Below are positions 38,103-46,816 of a stretch of DNA of 64,000 bases, in pieces. The translations under genes and the position numbers were made by a program. Location of the stretch: the NCBI GenBank assembly GCA_025267735.1, contig CM046307.1, positions 37,811,231 to 37,875,230 of the forward strand, given 5' to 3'. Each line of letters opens with the position of its first letter. The first letter of the stretch is position 1. The notes under the pieces were generated by a model. That model ran no database searches. It had not been told where the DNA came from and saw nothing but the letters and a program-made list of their open reading frames with translations. This stretch comes from Mactra quadrangularis. Lineage: Eukaryota; Mollusca; Bivalvia; Venerida; Mactridae.

Positions 38103-41100
38103 ATGAGTGTCAATGTAGAGAAACTATTAAAATTGCATAGCGAAGGCAGAATTGATGACACTGCTTTGAACAAAGCCCTGAATGCTTTGAATGAACCAGA
38201 GACAAAGCCTGAGTCATTTAAAGCCTTAGAAAGTCTTAGAAGGAGACGTAGAGAAAAGAAGAAGAGAAAGAGAACTGAAAAAAAGAGTGAAGATAATACT
38301 CCAGTTGAATTAAAACTGGTTGATAAACCATTGTGCAACTACTTCAAAACATATGAGGTGGATGCACGAAAATACAAAGACCCCAACATCTTGTTCAGTG
38401 ATAAAAAGACCATTATGACAAACCAAATCAAGAACGACATCAAAGAGTACAACGGCATTAAGTTCTCTGTCGGTTTGTCTATAAAATTCTATCACGATGA
38501 ACTTGATGGTGAACGAAAAGAAGTCATAGGTCAAAAACATGGAGATCAGAGTGCAGTCTTAGATGACGGTAAAGTGAATGAATTTTATGATGAACAAGTA
38601 GCATATCTACAAACGTGGATTGATAAGTTCACCAATACAGCTACTGGTTTGGAGGTTGACCATTGCATCAAGCTTTATCTGAATATTGCAAAGTACGAAC
38701 CACTAAAGGGTTCATCTTACTTACCATTGCCTGAAGCACTAGCCAAGAAGAAAGCCATAATAAACGTGAAGAATAAAGATGACAGATGCTTGGAATGGGC
38801 ATTAAAATCAGCCCTATATCCAGCCAAAACCAACATGAATAACTTATACAGTTACACCAAATGTTCAGATTTGAACATGACAGGAATAGATTTTCCTACA
38901 CCCATCTCACAAATATCAAAGGTGGAACGACAAAACAATCTTGCAATCAACGTTTACGGATATACAATATCAAAGAAATTACAAAAACTAACGGTGTTGC
39001 CATACTTCATATCTGAACAACCGAAAGAATTTCAAAGAATTAATCTACTCCTTATAACAGAAGACATTGAAGTTAATAATGATTCAGATGAAACAGATGA
39101 AGACTATAATCTTGATGCAGACCAGTCTAAAAAAGAAACAAAATACCACTACTGTTGGATAAAGAACCTGAACAGACTACTGTACGACCAAAACAAACAC
39201 AGAGAGAAAACACACTTTTGTGACCGATGTCTTTATGGCTTCTCACGTGAAGAACTCCTGATCAAACACAAAGAAGACTGTGAAGGCATTAATAAATCTT
39301 CAATGCGAATTGAAATGCCATCAAATGACCATATCAAGTTTAAAAACCATCAAAATCAAATGTCTGTTCCATTTGTAATCTATGCTGATTTTGAAAGCAT
39401 AATCAAACCAAAAACAGAACAGAAAGGAGAAAAATCAGAAATAACAAGTGAACACGAAGCTTGTGGTTTTGGTTATCAAGTTGTAAGATATGATGGTAAA
39501 ACAGAAGAGCCAGTGATATATAGAGGTGAAGATGCTACTGAAGTATTCTTAAACCATTTAGAATGTGAAGTAGAAAACATCAACAACATCTTTAAACATC
39601 CAAAACCGCTAATAATGACAGAACAGAACATACAAGATTATGAGAAGGCTACCGACTGTTGGATATGCAAACAAGAAATAAATAAAGATAAAGTAAGAGA
39701 CCACTGCCACTTCACTGGTGAATACAGAGGTGCGGCACATAAATCCTGTAATCTCAAACTTGCAATCAAACCAAATAAAACTAAGATTCCAGTTGTCTTT
39801 CACAATCTAAAAGGATACGACAGTCATCTTATCATGCAGAAGATACATAAAGCAAGTGGAAACATTACATGTATTGCAAATAATGCAGAAAAATACATCT
39901 CATTCAGCATTGATCAACTGAAATTCTTAGACAGTTTTCAGTTCATGGCTTCATCATTAGAGAAATTAGTTGATGCAACAGACAAGTCTGATTTCAAACT
40001 AACAAGGGAAGTGTTTGGTAACAAAACCGATACCATCCTACGCAAAGGCGTCTATCCATATGAATATATAGACAGTCAAGAAAGATTTGACGAAACACAA
40101 TTACCTCCTATAGAAAATTTTTACAGCAGCTTAACAGATGAAAGCATTACACAAAAAGACTATGAACACGCTCAAACTGTGTGGAAAACCTTCAAATGTA
40201 AAACATTAGGTGATTATCACGACCTTTACCTCAAAACAGATGTTCTCTTACTTGCAGATGTCTTTCAAAAATTCAGAGAAACATGTATGAATAACTATAA
40301 ACTTGACCCTTTACACTACTACACCGCACCTAGTCTATCATGGGATGCTCTTCTGAAATACACTCAAATAGACTTAGAACTTCTAACAGATTTGGACATG
40401 CACCTATTCATTGAGAAAGGAATGAGAGGTGGAATCAGTATGGTGTCGAAAAGACATGCCAAAGCGAACAATCCATTCATTGCAGATTACGATCCCGACA
40501 AAGATAACAACTACATCATGTATTTAGATGCAAACAACCTGTATGGTCATTCAATGAGTCAACCGCTTCCATATGGTGGATTTAAATGGATAACCAATAA
40601 AGATGGCAAACTTCCACCATTACAAAAAGGTAAAGGAAGAATATATGAAGTAGATTTGGAATATCCAAAACATTTACATAAACTACACAACGACTACCCA
40701 CTTGCACCAGAAAAACTTGCAGTTAAAAAAGAATGGTTATCTGATTATCAGAATGAACTGCTTGACAACAACAGCGTGTTGAACACTGAAAAACTAGTTC
40801 CTAATCTTATGGACAAGAAGAAATATGTAGTTCATTACAAAAATCTACAGCTATACCTGAAACTGGGAATGAAGATAAAGAAAATCCACAGAATATTAGA
40901 ATTTGATGAAAAACCTTGGATGGAACCCTACATTCGTCTCAATACAGAATTACGTAAAAAAGCAAATTCTTCATTTGAAAAAGATTTCTTTAAGCTTATG
41001 AACAACTCAGTATTTGGTAAAACAATGGAAAATATACGTAAAAGAGTGGATATTAAATTAGTCAGAACAGATGGCAGTGAAAATGAAAAGCTTCGTAAAA

Positions 41101-41777
41101 TAATAGCAAAACCAAATTTCAACAGACGTGTTAAGTTCTCTGATGAACTGTCTGCAATACACGTTCATAAAACAAAACTCACATTAAACAAACCAATCTA
41201 TGTAGGGTTCTCTGTTTTAGAACTGTCAAAACACCATATGTATGACTGGTATTACAATACTCTGAAAAAGAAGTACGGCGAGAACTGCACCCTGCTTTAC
41301 ACTGATACTGACAGTCTACTGGTAGACATTAAAACAAAAGATGCTTATAAAGATATGTCTGAGATGAAAGACGAATGTGACTTCTCTGATTATCCAAAAG
41401 AACATTCACTACACAATGAAACTAACAAGAAAATAATCGGTAAATTCAAAGATGAATGTTCTGGTGTTGCAATAGCTGAATATATCGGTTTGCGTCCTAA
41501 ATTATACTCAGTACTAAGAGCAGATGAACAGATAATCAAGAAAGCAAAAGGCGTAAAAAAATATGTAATCAAGAAGCAAATAAACTTTGAAAATTACAAA
41601 GATGCATTATTTAACAAACAAAAGTACACACACTCAATGAACATGATACGTTCCATGCAACACAACATCTATGGATTAAAAATAAACAAAACAACACTCT
41701 CCCCACTTGACACAAAAAGATACATAGCACCGGATGGAATTACGACATACGCGTATGGGTATCAGGAGGAACAATAA
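38103..41777 (+). CDS. polB: protein-primed family B DNA polymerase (Polinton PolB), 1224 aa
   Basis: Copies the element's linear genome, probably primed by a protein at the inverted-repeat ends. The 3'-5' exonuclease motifs are YADFESII (about residue 427), HNLKGYDSHL (567) and YLKTDVLLLADVF (709). The polymerase motifs are MYLDANNLYG (806, motif A Asp809), KLMNNSVFGKT (964, motif B) and YTDTDS (1066, motif C, Asp1068/Asp1070). All catalytic residues are present. A C2H2-like finger (C373, C376, H389, C393) and an endonuclease VII-like zinc insert (C519, C522, DHCH at 533-536, C549) lie before and between the exonuclease motifs. The N-terminus (about 1-60) is Lys/Arg-rich. The length fits Polinton polymerases. 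The 3' end overlaps the opposed integrase gene by 38 bp. Confidence 0.97.
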   Translation: MSVNVEKLLKLHSEGRIDDTALNKALNALNEPETKPESFKALESLRRRRREKKKRKRTEKKSEDNTPVELKLVDKPLCNYFKTYEVDARKYKDPNILFSDKKTIMTNQIKNDIKEYNGIKFSVGLSIKFYHDELDGERKEVIGQKHGDQSAVLDDGKVNEFYDEQVAYLQTWIDKFTNTATGLEVDHCIKLYLNIAKYEPLKGSSYLPLPEALAKKKAIINVKNKDDRCLEWALKSALYPAKTNMNNLYSYTKCSDLNMTGIDFPTPISQISKVERQNNLAINVYGYTISKKLQKLTVLPYFISEQPKEFQRINLLLITEDIEVNNDSDETDEDYNLDADQSKKETKYHYCWIKNLNRLLYDQNKHREKTHFCDRCLYGFSREELLIKHKEDCEGINKSSMRIEMPSNDHIKFKNHQNQMSVPFVIYADFESIIKPKTEQKGEKSEITSEHEACGFGYQVVRYDGKTEEPVIYRGEDATEVFLNHLECEVENINNIFKHPKPLIMTEQNIQDYEKATDCWICKQEINKDKVRDHCHFTGEYRGAAHKSCNLKLAIKPNKTKIPVVFHNLKGYDSHLIMQKIHKASGNITCIANNAEKYISFSIDQLKFLDSFQFMASSLEKLVDATDKSDFKLTREVFGNKTDTILRKGVYPYEYIDSQERFDETQLPPIENFYSSLTDESITQKDYEHAQTVWKTFKCKTLGDYHDLYLKTDVLLLADVFQKFRETCMNNYKLDPLHYYTAPSLSWDALLKYTQIDLELLTDLDMHLFIEKGMRGGISMVSKRHAKANNPFIADYDPDKDNNYIMYLDANNLYGHSMSQPLPYGGFKWITNKDGKLPPLQKGKGRIYEVDLEYPKHLHKLHNDYPLAPEKLAVKKEWLSDYQNELLDNNSVLNTEKLVPNLMDKKKYVVHYKNLQLYLKLGMKIKKIHRILEFDEKPWMEPYIRLNTELRKKANSSFEKDFFKLMNNSVFGKTMENIRKRVDIKLVRTDGSENEKLRKIIAKPNFNRRVKFSDELSAIHVHKTKLTLNKPIYVGFSVLELSKHHMYDWYYNTLKKKYGENCTLLYTDTDSLLVDIKTKDAYKDMSEMKDECDFSDYPKEHSLHNETNKKIIGKFKDECSGVAIAEYIGLRPKLYSVLRADEQIIKKAKGVKKYVIKKQINFENYKDALFNKQKYTHSMNMIRSMQHNIYGLKINKTTLSPLDTKRYIAPDGITTYAYGYQEEQ

Positions 41778-42639
41778 GCAATTCCTCTTTGACAAACCCT
41801 CTCTGTGGTGCAGGTGGTTTCAAATAATATATTCTTATACCTTGCGTAATAATATGATAATCAATCTTGTGTATATCAACACCCCATATCGGGTCTGTCG
41901 CTCGTCTTCTACTACCACCTTCTTGTTCACCTGGTTGATACAAATACCTCACACTAGCTGTAGGACAAATTGGAGAATCAACTTTTCTTATTTTAACAGG
42001 AGGAGGTTTTTTCGTCTCCTTATTTAACGCCTTAATAACATCTGGTAACCTCTTTACCCATTCTCTGTTTCTTTTTTGTGTATCAATCTCTTTAGCATAC
42101 TGATAACCAAACAGCCTTTCTGCTAAAGTTCTGTTGAACCTTTCAACCACACCTTGGTCTCTATGTATATCCCTTCTACCTCTCCTTATTCGCACTTTAT
42201 GCTTCTCCAACAGCTGTGTGACTGCACCCATGAATTCTCTCCCTGGGTCTACTTGTAATAGCTTCGGATATTTCAAATGTCTCTTATAAATCTTCTCAAA
42301 TGCTTTAGCTACTTCTTTACTATCTTTAGATGTCAATGGTTCTGCTTCTTTATATCTAGACCCAACATCAACTAACGTCAAAGCATATTTGTATGTTTTG
42401 TTTCCAACTCTGTCATGTGGTAGAAACAACAAGTCTGCTTGATGTACTTCATTCTTTGCAGTGATATCGAATCTCGGTCTAATAATCTTCTTTGGTGCAG
42501 GCAAGTAAATTTGCCACACTGCTTGTTTCTTCAAAAAGTCTAATGCTTGTTTCTTACTAACTTTAGCTTCCTTTGCCAACTTATTAACAGCCGAGTGTCC
42601 TCTCCAGAAACCTTTAGGACTGTAGTATATCTTCTCCAT
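41740..42639 (-). CDS. int: retroviral-type DDE integrase, 299 aa
   Basis: Joins element ends to host DNA and makes the 6-bp duplication. The rve (RNase H-like) core has D69 in HQADLLF, D131 in LLQVDPGREF and E166 in GVVERFNRT, a D,D-about 35-E triad. The N-terminal segment (about 1-50, with YYSPKGFW and KKQAVW) fits the Polinton integrase family. No clear retroviral HHCC finger or C-terminal chromodomain was seen. It lies tail to tail with PolB (38-bp overlap) and head to head with the 111-aa gene, 41 bp away. All catalytic residues are present, so it appears intact. Confidence 0.96.
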   Translation of the reverse strand: MEKIYYSPKGFWRGHSAVNKLAKEAKVSKKQALDFLKKQAVWQIYLPAPKKIIRPRFDITAKNEVHQADLLFLPHDRVGNKTYKYALTLVDVGSRYKEAEPLTSKDSKEVAKAFEKIYKRHLKYPKLLQVDPGREFMGAVTQLLEKHKVRIRRGRRDIHRDQGVVERFNRTLAERLFGYQYAKEIDTQKRNREWVKRLPDVIKALNKETKKPPPVKIRKVDSPICPTASVRYLYQPGEQEGGSRRRATDPIWGVDIHKIDYHIITQGIRIYYLKPPAPQRGFVKEELLIVPPDTHTRMS

Positions 42640-42680
42640 TCTTTATATTTAAGAATATTTTATATAATAAAAAAAAAACA
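42640..42680. promoter_or_regulatory. divergent promoter of the integrase and 111-aa genes
   Basis: 41-bp spacer, nearly all A and T, containing atttaagaatattttatata and tataataaaaaaaaaacaATG on the + side and aaatataaagaATG on the minus side. Confidence 0.6.
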
Positions 42681-43016
42681 ATGTCACAACAAGCAAAGTA
42701 TGCAAATGAGACAATCACAGAAGCTGAATTCGATGAACTGCTTGAACAGCAGAGTCAATATGATACAAAGAAATGGACAGATTTAGAAATCAAGAAAATT
42801 TATACAATAACTGAGTACAAAACAGTCGACACAAGCAATGGTGAATCTTTAGTTTTAACTCTCAAGGACAATGGTGAAGTATGGAGTCCTTCTCATCTTT
42901 CTAAAAAGATTTGTGGTAAAGAACCACCCTTTTACATTAGACCTCTTGGACTTAAACCTTCCAAGAATAACAAAAAAAATAAATATCATGCATATGATTT
43001 GGTGTTTCCAAACTAA
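42681..43016 (+). CDS. conserved Polinton protein of unknown function, 111 aa
   Basis: Has an acidic N-terminus (about 1-35), then a predicted beta-rich stretch (KIYTITEYKTVDT, LVLTLKDNGEVWSP, about 41-75) and a C-terminal IRPLGLKPSKNNKKNKYHAY segment. The alternating beta pattern around a Gly/Asp turn is compatible with a small OB-like fold, and the gene neighbours are replication genes, so single-stranded DNA binding is a possible role; this is inference only. It is transcribed divergently from the integrase and ends 11 bp from the opposed 139-aa gene. Confidence 0.82.
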   Translation: MSQQAKYANETITEAEFDELLEQQSQYDTKKWTDLEIKKIYTITEYKTVDTSNGESLVLTLKDNGEVWSPSHLSKKICGKEPPFYIRPLGLKPSKNNKKNKYHAYDLVFPN

Positions 43017-43027
43017 TTTTTTTTTGC

Positions 43028-43447
43028 CTACAACAACTTATAAGCAACATATCCAGTTACTGTCATTCCCATTACAACAAAAACAATCTCTCTATTCTGT
43101 TGGTCTGACGATGGTGTATAGAAATCACTCAACTTTGGCTCAGGTGACAATGGATCCAACTGTTTTCCAGTTACATAATAATACTGCTTCATTGCCTGAT
43201 CAACATCACTAAATGTTTGTTTTGCATGTTGCTCCTTTTGCATCTGTGCATTTATGAAGTCTAACCTCTCTGTTCTTTTTTTATTCCATGCAACTTGCGC
43301 TGCTTCTAACTGTTCCACTGCTTTATCATGTCTTTCTCGTTCTTCATCGCTATTACTCCCCATCTTAGAGAACAAATAATTACCTCCAGTAAAAGCTAAT
43401 GCATTAACGACTGCACCACCTACCATCATAGCTACTGCGCTTGCCAT
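43028..43447 (-). CDS. membrane-associated Polinton protein with hydrophobic ends, 139 aa
   Basis: Hydrophobic N-terminus (about 1-25, AVAMMVGGAVVNALAFTGG) and C-terminus (about 121-139, IVFVVMGMTVTGYVAYKLL) enclose a charged, coil-forming middle (about 30-90, rich in E, K, Q and A) and a LSDFYTP word near 106. I recognise the type as one of the small proteins recurring in invertebrate Polintons; function unknown, possibly virion-internal or membrane-linked. The ATG directly follows cttaataaaa. It is the last gene of a minus-strand block of short genes. Confidence 0.85.
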   Translation of the reverse strand: MASAVAMMVGGAVVNALAFTGGNYLFSKMGSNSDEERERHDKAVEQLEAAQVAWNKKRTERLDFINAQMQKEQHAKQTFSDVDQAMKQYYYVTGKQLDPLSPEPKLSDFYTPSSDQQNREIVFVVMGMTVTGYVAYKLL

Positions 43448-43472
43448 TTTTATTAAGAAGACAAAAAAATAA

Positions 43473-43706
43473 TTACTTCATAATATCAGCAGGAATTATT
43501 CCCTGTTTAATCAACATGTCTCTTGTTGCCATTGCAAGCAAAATATCCAAGGACAGCATTCCAATATCTCCCATATTAAAATCAACTTTAGGTGGTGGTC
43601 TTCTAAATACCTTTCTACCAAGTTCTGAATAACCAACTGTTAGTAGTGTTTCCACTCCTGCGTGGTATAACATGTTAGCGATTTGTTTTCCATCAATAGT
43701 TGTCAT
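43473..43706 (-). CDS. small Polinton protein, 77 aa
   Basis: A short protein of two parts: about 1-32 (GVETLLTVGYSELGRKVF) and, after an RRPPPK turn at about 35-40, an amphipathic helix-like half (DIGMLSLDILLAMATRDMLI) ending GIIPADIMK. There is no catalytic motif. The type recurs in invertebrate Polintons and probably has a structural role. The start codon follows ccattataaaa with no leader between. Intergenic gaps in this block are about 25-30 bp. Confidence 0.82.
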   Translation of the reverse strand: MTTIDGKQIANMLYHAGVETLLTVGYSELGRKVFRRPPPKVDFNMGDIGMLSLDILLAMATRDMLIKQGIIPADIMK

Positions 43707-43735
43707 TTTTATAATGGGAATATTTAAAAAAAAAA

Positions 43736-44056
43736 TTAAAGTTCAAAAAGGTCATATTCTTCTTGTTTTGTATCAGGTTCTCTGACCTGTTGAACCGGTT
43801 CACTGACCCTTTGAACGGGTTTATTATAAACATACAACAATCCTGTTATTCCAACCACAGCTAAGCATGCTGGTAAATAATATGTATTCATCGTTTTTTC
43901 TTCTGGTTTTTCAGGTGTACTACTTTCAGGTTTTGTTACTTCCATGACTTGCATCTTTTTTAACTTTCTTGCTTCTGCACCTTTTTTTCCTGCTGCAACA
44001 CGTTTAGGATTCTTTATTATAGGTTCTTCTGTTTTAACTTGTTCAATGTCACTCAT
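43736..44056 (-). CDS. basic protein with one transmembrane segment, 106 aa
   Basis: N-terminal half carries a Lys/Arg/Ala-rich stretch (NPKRVAAGKKGAEARKLKK, about 18-36) followed by a Glu/Pro/Ser linker, one hydrophobic segment (YLPACLAVVGITGLLYVY, about 59-76) and an acidic tail. The basic motif suggests DNA or capsid contact; membrane insertion is predicted only from hydrophobicity. The start ATG lies in the 8-bp overlap ATGAGTGA with the end of the upstream gene, preceded by ctattataaaagaag inside that gene. Confidence 0.85.
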   Translation of the reverse strand: MSDIEQVKTEEPIIKNPKRVAAGKKGAEARKLKKMQVMEVTKPESSTPEKPEEKTMNTYYLPACLAVVGITGLLYVYNKPVQRVSEPVQQVREPDTKQEEYDLFEL

Positions 44057-44528
44057 CTTCTTTTATAATAGGGTCTAAATTTTCTTTTTTATTAAAATCA
44101 ATATGTCTTGCTGTTGTCAGCATAGCAGTAAAAGGAGCTAAATACATCCCATATTTATAATACATTTCACAACAAACATTAGTTAAAGCGTGGTTGATAA
44201 ATGGGTCTTCCTCTAAATCTTCTATTAACTTTGGTGGATTAATTACATTAAAGTACTTGGATACACCCATCACATACAAGCTAATGAAAGAGTTCCCCAA
44301 TGTTTTTGTCATGCTAGCACCCAACCGTGCTTCATATCTACAGTAAAGCTTGTTTATTTGATCGGTAGACATGTCATCTATGTTGGAGAGTTGTAATTCA
44401 CGACCTAAATATTGTTTACTATTACCTCCAGCAACAATGGCAGATAATCTTTCTCGTTTAGTGTCTTGTTCTACATCGTTTTGTTCTACATCGTTTAATT
44501 CAGTGTTCAATAATTCTTCAGCATTCAT
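44049..44528 (-). CDS. conserved Polinton protein of unknown function, 159 aa
   Basis: Mostly helical-looking protein with an acidic start, GGNSKQYLGRELQL (about 34-47), INKLYCRYEARLGASMTKTL (about 60-79) and a Cys-Cys-containing segment VCCEMYYKYG near 121. The open frame extends 36 codons upstream to 44636 with a hydrophobic N-terminus. The start at 44528 is preferred because ccatattataaaa sits immediately before it, as at 43706, and would lie inside the longer coding sequence otherwise. The long form would add a signal-anchor-like segment. Function is not known. Confidence 0.78.
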   Translation of the reverse strand: MNAEELLNTELNDVEQNDVEQDTKRERLSAIVAGGNSKQYLGRELQLSNIDDMSTDQINKLYCRYEARLGASMTKTLGNSFISLYVMGVSKYFNVINPPKLIEDLEEDPFINHALTNVCCEMYYKYGMYLAPFTAMLTTARHIDFNKKENLDPIIKEDE

Positions 44529-44639
44529 TTTTATAATATGGAATATTTCTTTTAATTTGAAATAATAAAATAATATCATACACCAAACTGATATATTTAC
44601 ACATGTTGATATGATTACTATTAGTTCAATTAACATGTT

Positions 44640-44861
44640 TTTCTATAAGCATTATTAAAGTTTTATAAGAATTGCTAATAGCATTGTTGAATTTGTTAAT
44701 AGCATTGCTAATTTTCTTGATATTTATCACAGATTTTACTAACAGCATTGCTTAACATTGTTAATTTACTTACAGCATTGCTGATTTTTTTCTTGATATT
44801 TATCACAGATTTAACATTGTTAATAGCATTGTTGATTTTGCTAATAACAACGCTAGAAATA
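44640..44861. repeat. imperfect repeats rich in aatagcattgttga words
   Basis: AT-rich spacer with repeated aatagcattg(ct)t, acagcattgct and two copies of ttcttgatatttatcacaga. On the minus strand one frame stays open from about 44904 to a TAG at 44708, but without a suitable ATG. It separates the ATPase gene from the small-gene block. Confidence 0.7.
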
Positions 44862-45491
44862 CTAATCAATAAGCCAGTAACCAGTAGGCTGGTCTGTTTT
44901 CAATATTAATTTCCTATGCTTAACTTTTGACAATTCATCTTTTATTCTCTGTCTTTCTTCCAATGTGGGAATGACATCATTCTCTCGTAAACAGTTTTCA
45001 AAACTATCTCTGTCTTTAGTGTAGAACATGCATAACCACTTTGTCTGCTCTCTCAAATCCTTCAACACTGAATTATATCTTTGTGAAATCACCCACACTG
45101 ATTGTTCCGCATGTCTGCCAGAGAATGCCAACTCTGACAACATGTCTTTTTTCTTTGTTAATTCTTTCGTAGCACTGCAATCATCAATGATATATAAAGT
45201 AGGTGAGCCAGCATATTTATTGAAAAACATTCTTAAAAGTTCTTGTAATTTCTCTTCACCATTGATTAGTGGATTTACGATTACAACATTTTTGTTCTTT
45301 GGTTTCCTAACATCACCAATCCACTCACGGTTTTTATATGCTTTGTTCCATTGTATAGTTGGACAAAGGATAACAATATGTTCAAACACACCTCTGTATT
45401 CACTTTCAAGCAAGTCTAAAACAAATTCTGTTTTACCACAACCAGTTTGACCACAAATAATAGCGCAATGAGGATATTTTGGTAGTTCCAT
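44862..45491 (-). CDS. packaging ATPase of the FtsK/HerA (A32-like) type, 209 aa
   Basis: Expected to drive DNA into preformed capsids. Walker A is GQTGCGKT at 14-21; Walker B is LYIIDD at 99-104. A downstream FSGRHAEQSVWVISQRY (about 123-139) contains the strand-terminal polar residue (Gln137) and Arg residues expected for this group. Length and layout fit the compact Polinton/adintovirus packaging ATPases. It is on the minus strand directly downstream of the major capsid gene, with a 21-bp gap. The start follows accatatataaa. Confidence 0.95.
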   Translation of the reverse strand: MELPKYPHCAIICGQTGCGKTEFVLDLLESEYRGVFEHIVILCPTIQWNKAYKNREWIGDVRKPKNKNVVIVNPLINGEEKLQELLRMFFNKYAGSPTLYIIDDCSATKELTKKKDMLSELAFSGRHAEQSVWVISQRYNSVLKDLREQTKWLCMFYTKDRDSFENCLRENDVIPTLEERQRIKDELSKVKHRKLILKTDQPTGYWLID

Positions 45492-45512
45492 TTTATATAT
45501 GGTATAAAAAAA

Positions 45513-46778
45513 TTAATATAATACTTCCTTAAATCTACCATCTTCAAAATTTATCTGTGTATCTTGTATAACATATAAATATACATTAATGAGTTCATCT
45601 GCCCCCTGTTCCTTGGTTATTTGAATAGTGATGCCCTCTGATGCATTCTCCACTCTTCTTCCAGAACCGTGGAGTGTATTATCATCTACCGTTCTTAAAT
45701 CAAGCCACAATGCATAGTTGTCAGTTAGATACTTTTCTAACGTTGTATTTGTGAAGTTCAATTCTTTTGCAATCTTATCTGTTTCCTTGTTTCTCTTTGA
45801 AGTCAATGCAAAGAATTTGTTAATCTCATCCCATTGTTGATATGCTCTCATTCCTTGACTGTAAAGCTGATTTGGAACACCTTCTATTGTCATCTCTACT
45901 TTTTCTATCTTCGGGTTATAATATGTTTCAGTACTTGTTCTTTCTGGGTCTTCGAATAGCATTAGGATTCCTTTCATGCTTCTCGCAGGAACATTCAAGT
46001 TGATGTTCCATAGTGTATCAGATTTATTTTTTGCTATCTTTCTGTGTCTTAGAATACGGTCGTAGAAGAATACCATTTTCCCATCATATTGCTGTCTTAT
46101 TTGTCTGACAAGTTCAGTATCAGAAACCATATCAAATTCCAGACATATATTCTTAATGTTATAAGTTGACGTGTCGTCTGTTGATTTAATCACTTTATCA
46201 TAATCATTGAAAGTAAGTTCATACTCAAGTCTATCACCAAGACCTGCTTGATAGAATGGCATATGCGTTTCTAGGAGTTCAAAATCAAGTGGGATACAAA
46301 ATCTTTTCTTATATACATTTGCTACAGCCTCGTCTTCTTTATTTGCGGAGGCATTACCAGAACCAACTCTGTGTTTCAACATGTTATCTTTACCAATACC
46401 TTGATAAGCCATATTAGCACGTTCAGAGGGAGACTTCCATAAATCAACATAGCAATGGTAAATATCACTATCGTCAATTGACATCACTTCATTACCTGAT
46501 ATTCTTATCGTTGTTTTCTTGATGATGGCTCTACCAAGGTTTTGATACACAGTTGCATTAGCATCTGTACTTTTAATTTCAATTTCAAAGGCAAGACGTG
46601 CAGACCTTGGTACAATAACATCATTATTACTGAGATTGGGAAATCTAACCAACAGCTGTTGATTCTGGTCTATAGTACTAGGATTATTTGTTATCACAAC
46701 ACTCTGGCGAATTCCTTTCACACCTCGGGGTTCTCTTAGTTTTCTGTAAGGGTTGAGTTTATCTCCATACGTTGACAT
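45513..46778 (-). CDS. major capsid protein (double jelly-roll type), 421 aa
   Basis: Predicted main shell protein of the virion. Beta-strand-rich throughout, with a shared-ancestor signature near the C-terminus: LWLDLRTVDDNTLHGSGRR followed by ENASEGITIQI, which I recognise from Polinton/adintovirus capsid proteins. N-terminal half includes RSARLAFEIEI and TIRISGNEVM strands. No signal peptide or membrane segment is visible. It is transcribed away from the 433-aa gene across a 38-bp AT-rich spacer and followed by the ATPase gene, a usual capsid/packaging pairing. The fold assignment rests on recognition of family sequence, not a computed model. Confidence 0.9.
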   Translation of the reverse strand: MSTYGDKLNPYRKLREPRGVKGIRQSVVITNNPSTIDQNQQLLVRFPNLSNNDVIVPRSARLAFEIEIKSTDANATVYQNLGRAIIKKTTIRISGNEVMSIDDSDIYHCYVDLWKSPSERANMAYQGIGKDNMLKHRVGSGNASANKEDEAVANVYKKRFCIPLDFELLETHMPFYQAGLGDRLEYELTFNDYDKVIKSTDDTSTYNIKNICLEFDMVSDTELVRQIRQQYDGKMVFFYDRILRHRKIAKNKSDTLWNINLNVPARSMKGILMLFEDPERTSTETYYNPKIEKVEMTIEGVPNQLYSQGMRAYQQWDEINKFFALTSKRNKETDKIAKELNFTNTTLEKYLTDNYALWLDLRTVDDNTLHGSGRRVENASEGITIQITKEQGADELINVYLYVIQDTQINFEDGRFKEVLY

Positions 46779-46816
46779 TTTTCTTTTCTAGATAATTTTT
46801 TTTTTATAAATAAAAA
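46779..46816. promoter_or_regulatory. divergent promoter of the major capsid and 433-aa genes
   Basis: 38-bp spacer containing a T-run and ttataaataaaaaATG toward the + gene; the minus gene reads tatctagaaaagaaaaATG. Confidence 0.6.

Noticed and set aside
37976..38540. minus-strand open frames at the start of PolB
   Set aside because: Antisense or overlapping shadows of PolB and the zinc protein; hydrophobic runs arise from Lys-rich coding on the other strand.
45028..45450. 140-codon plus-strand open frame
   Set aside because: Antisense to the packaging ATPase, which has clear Walker motifs.
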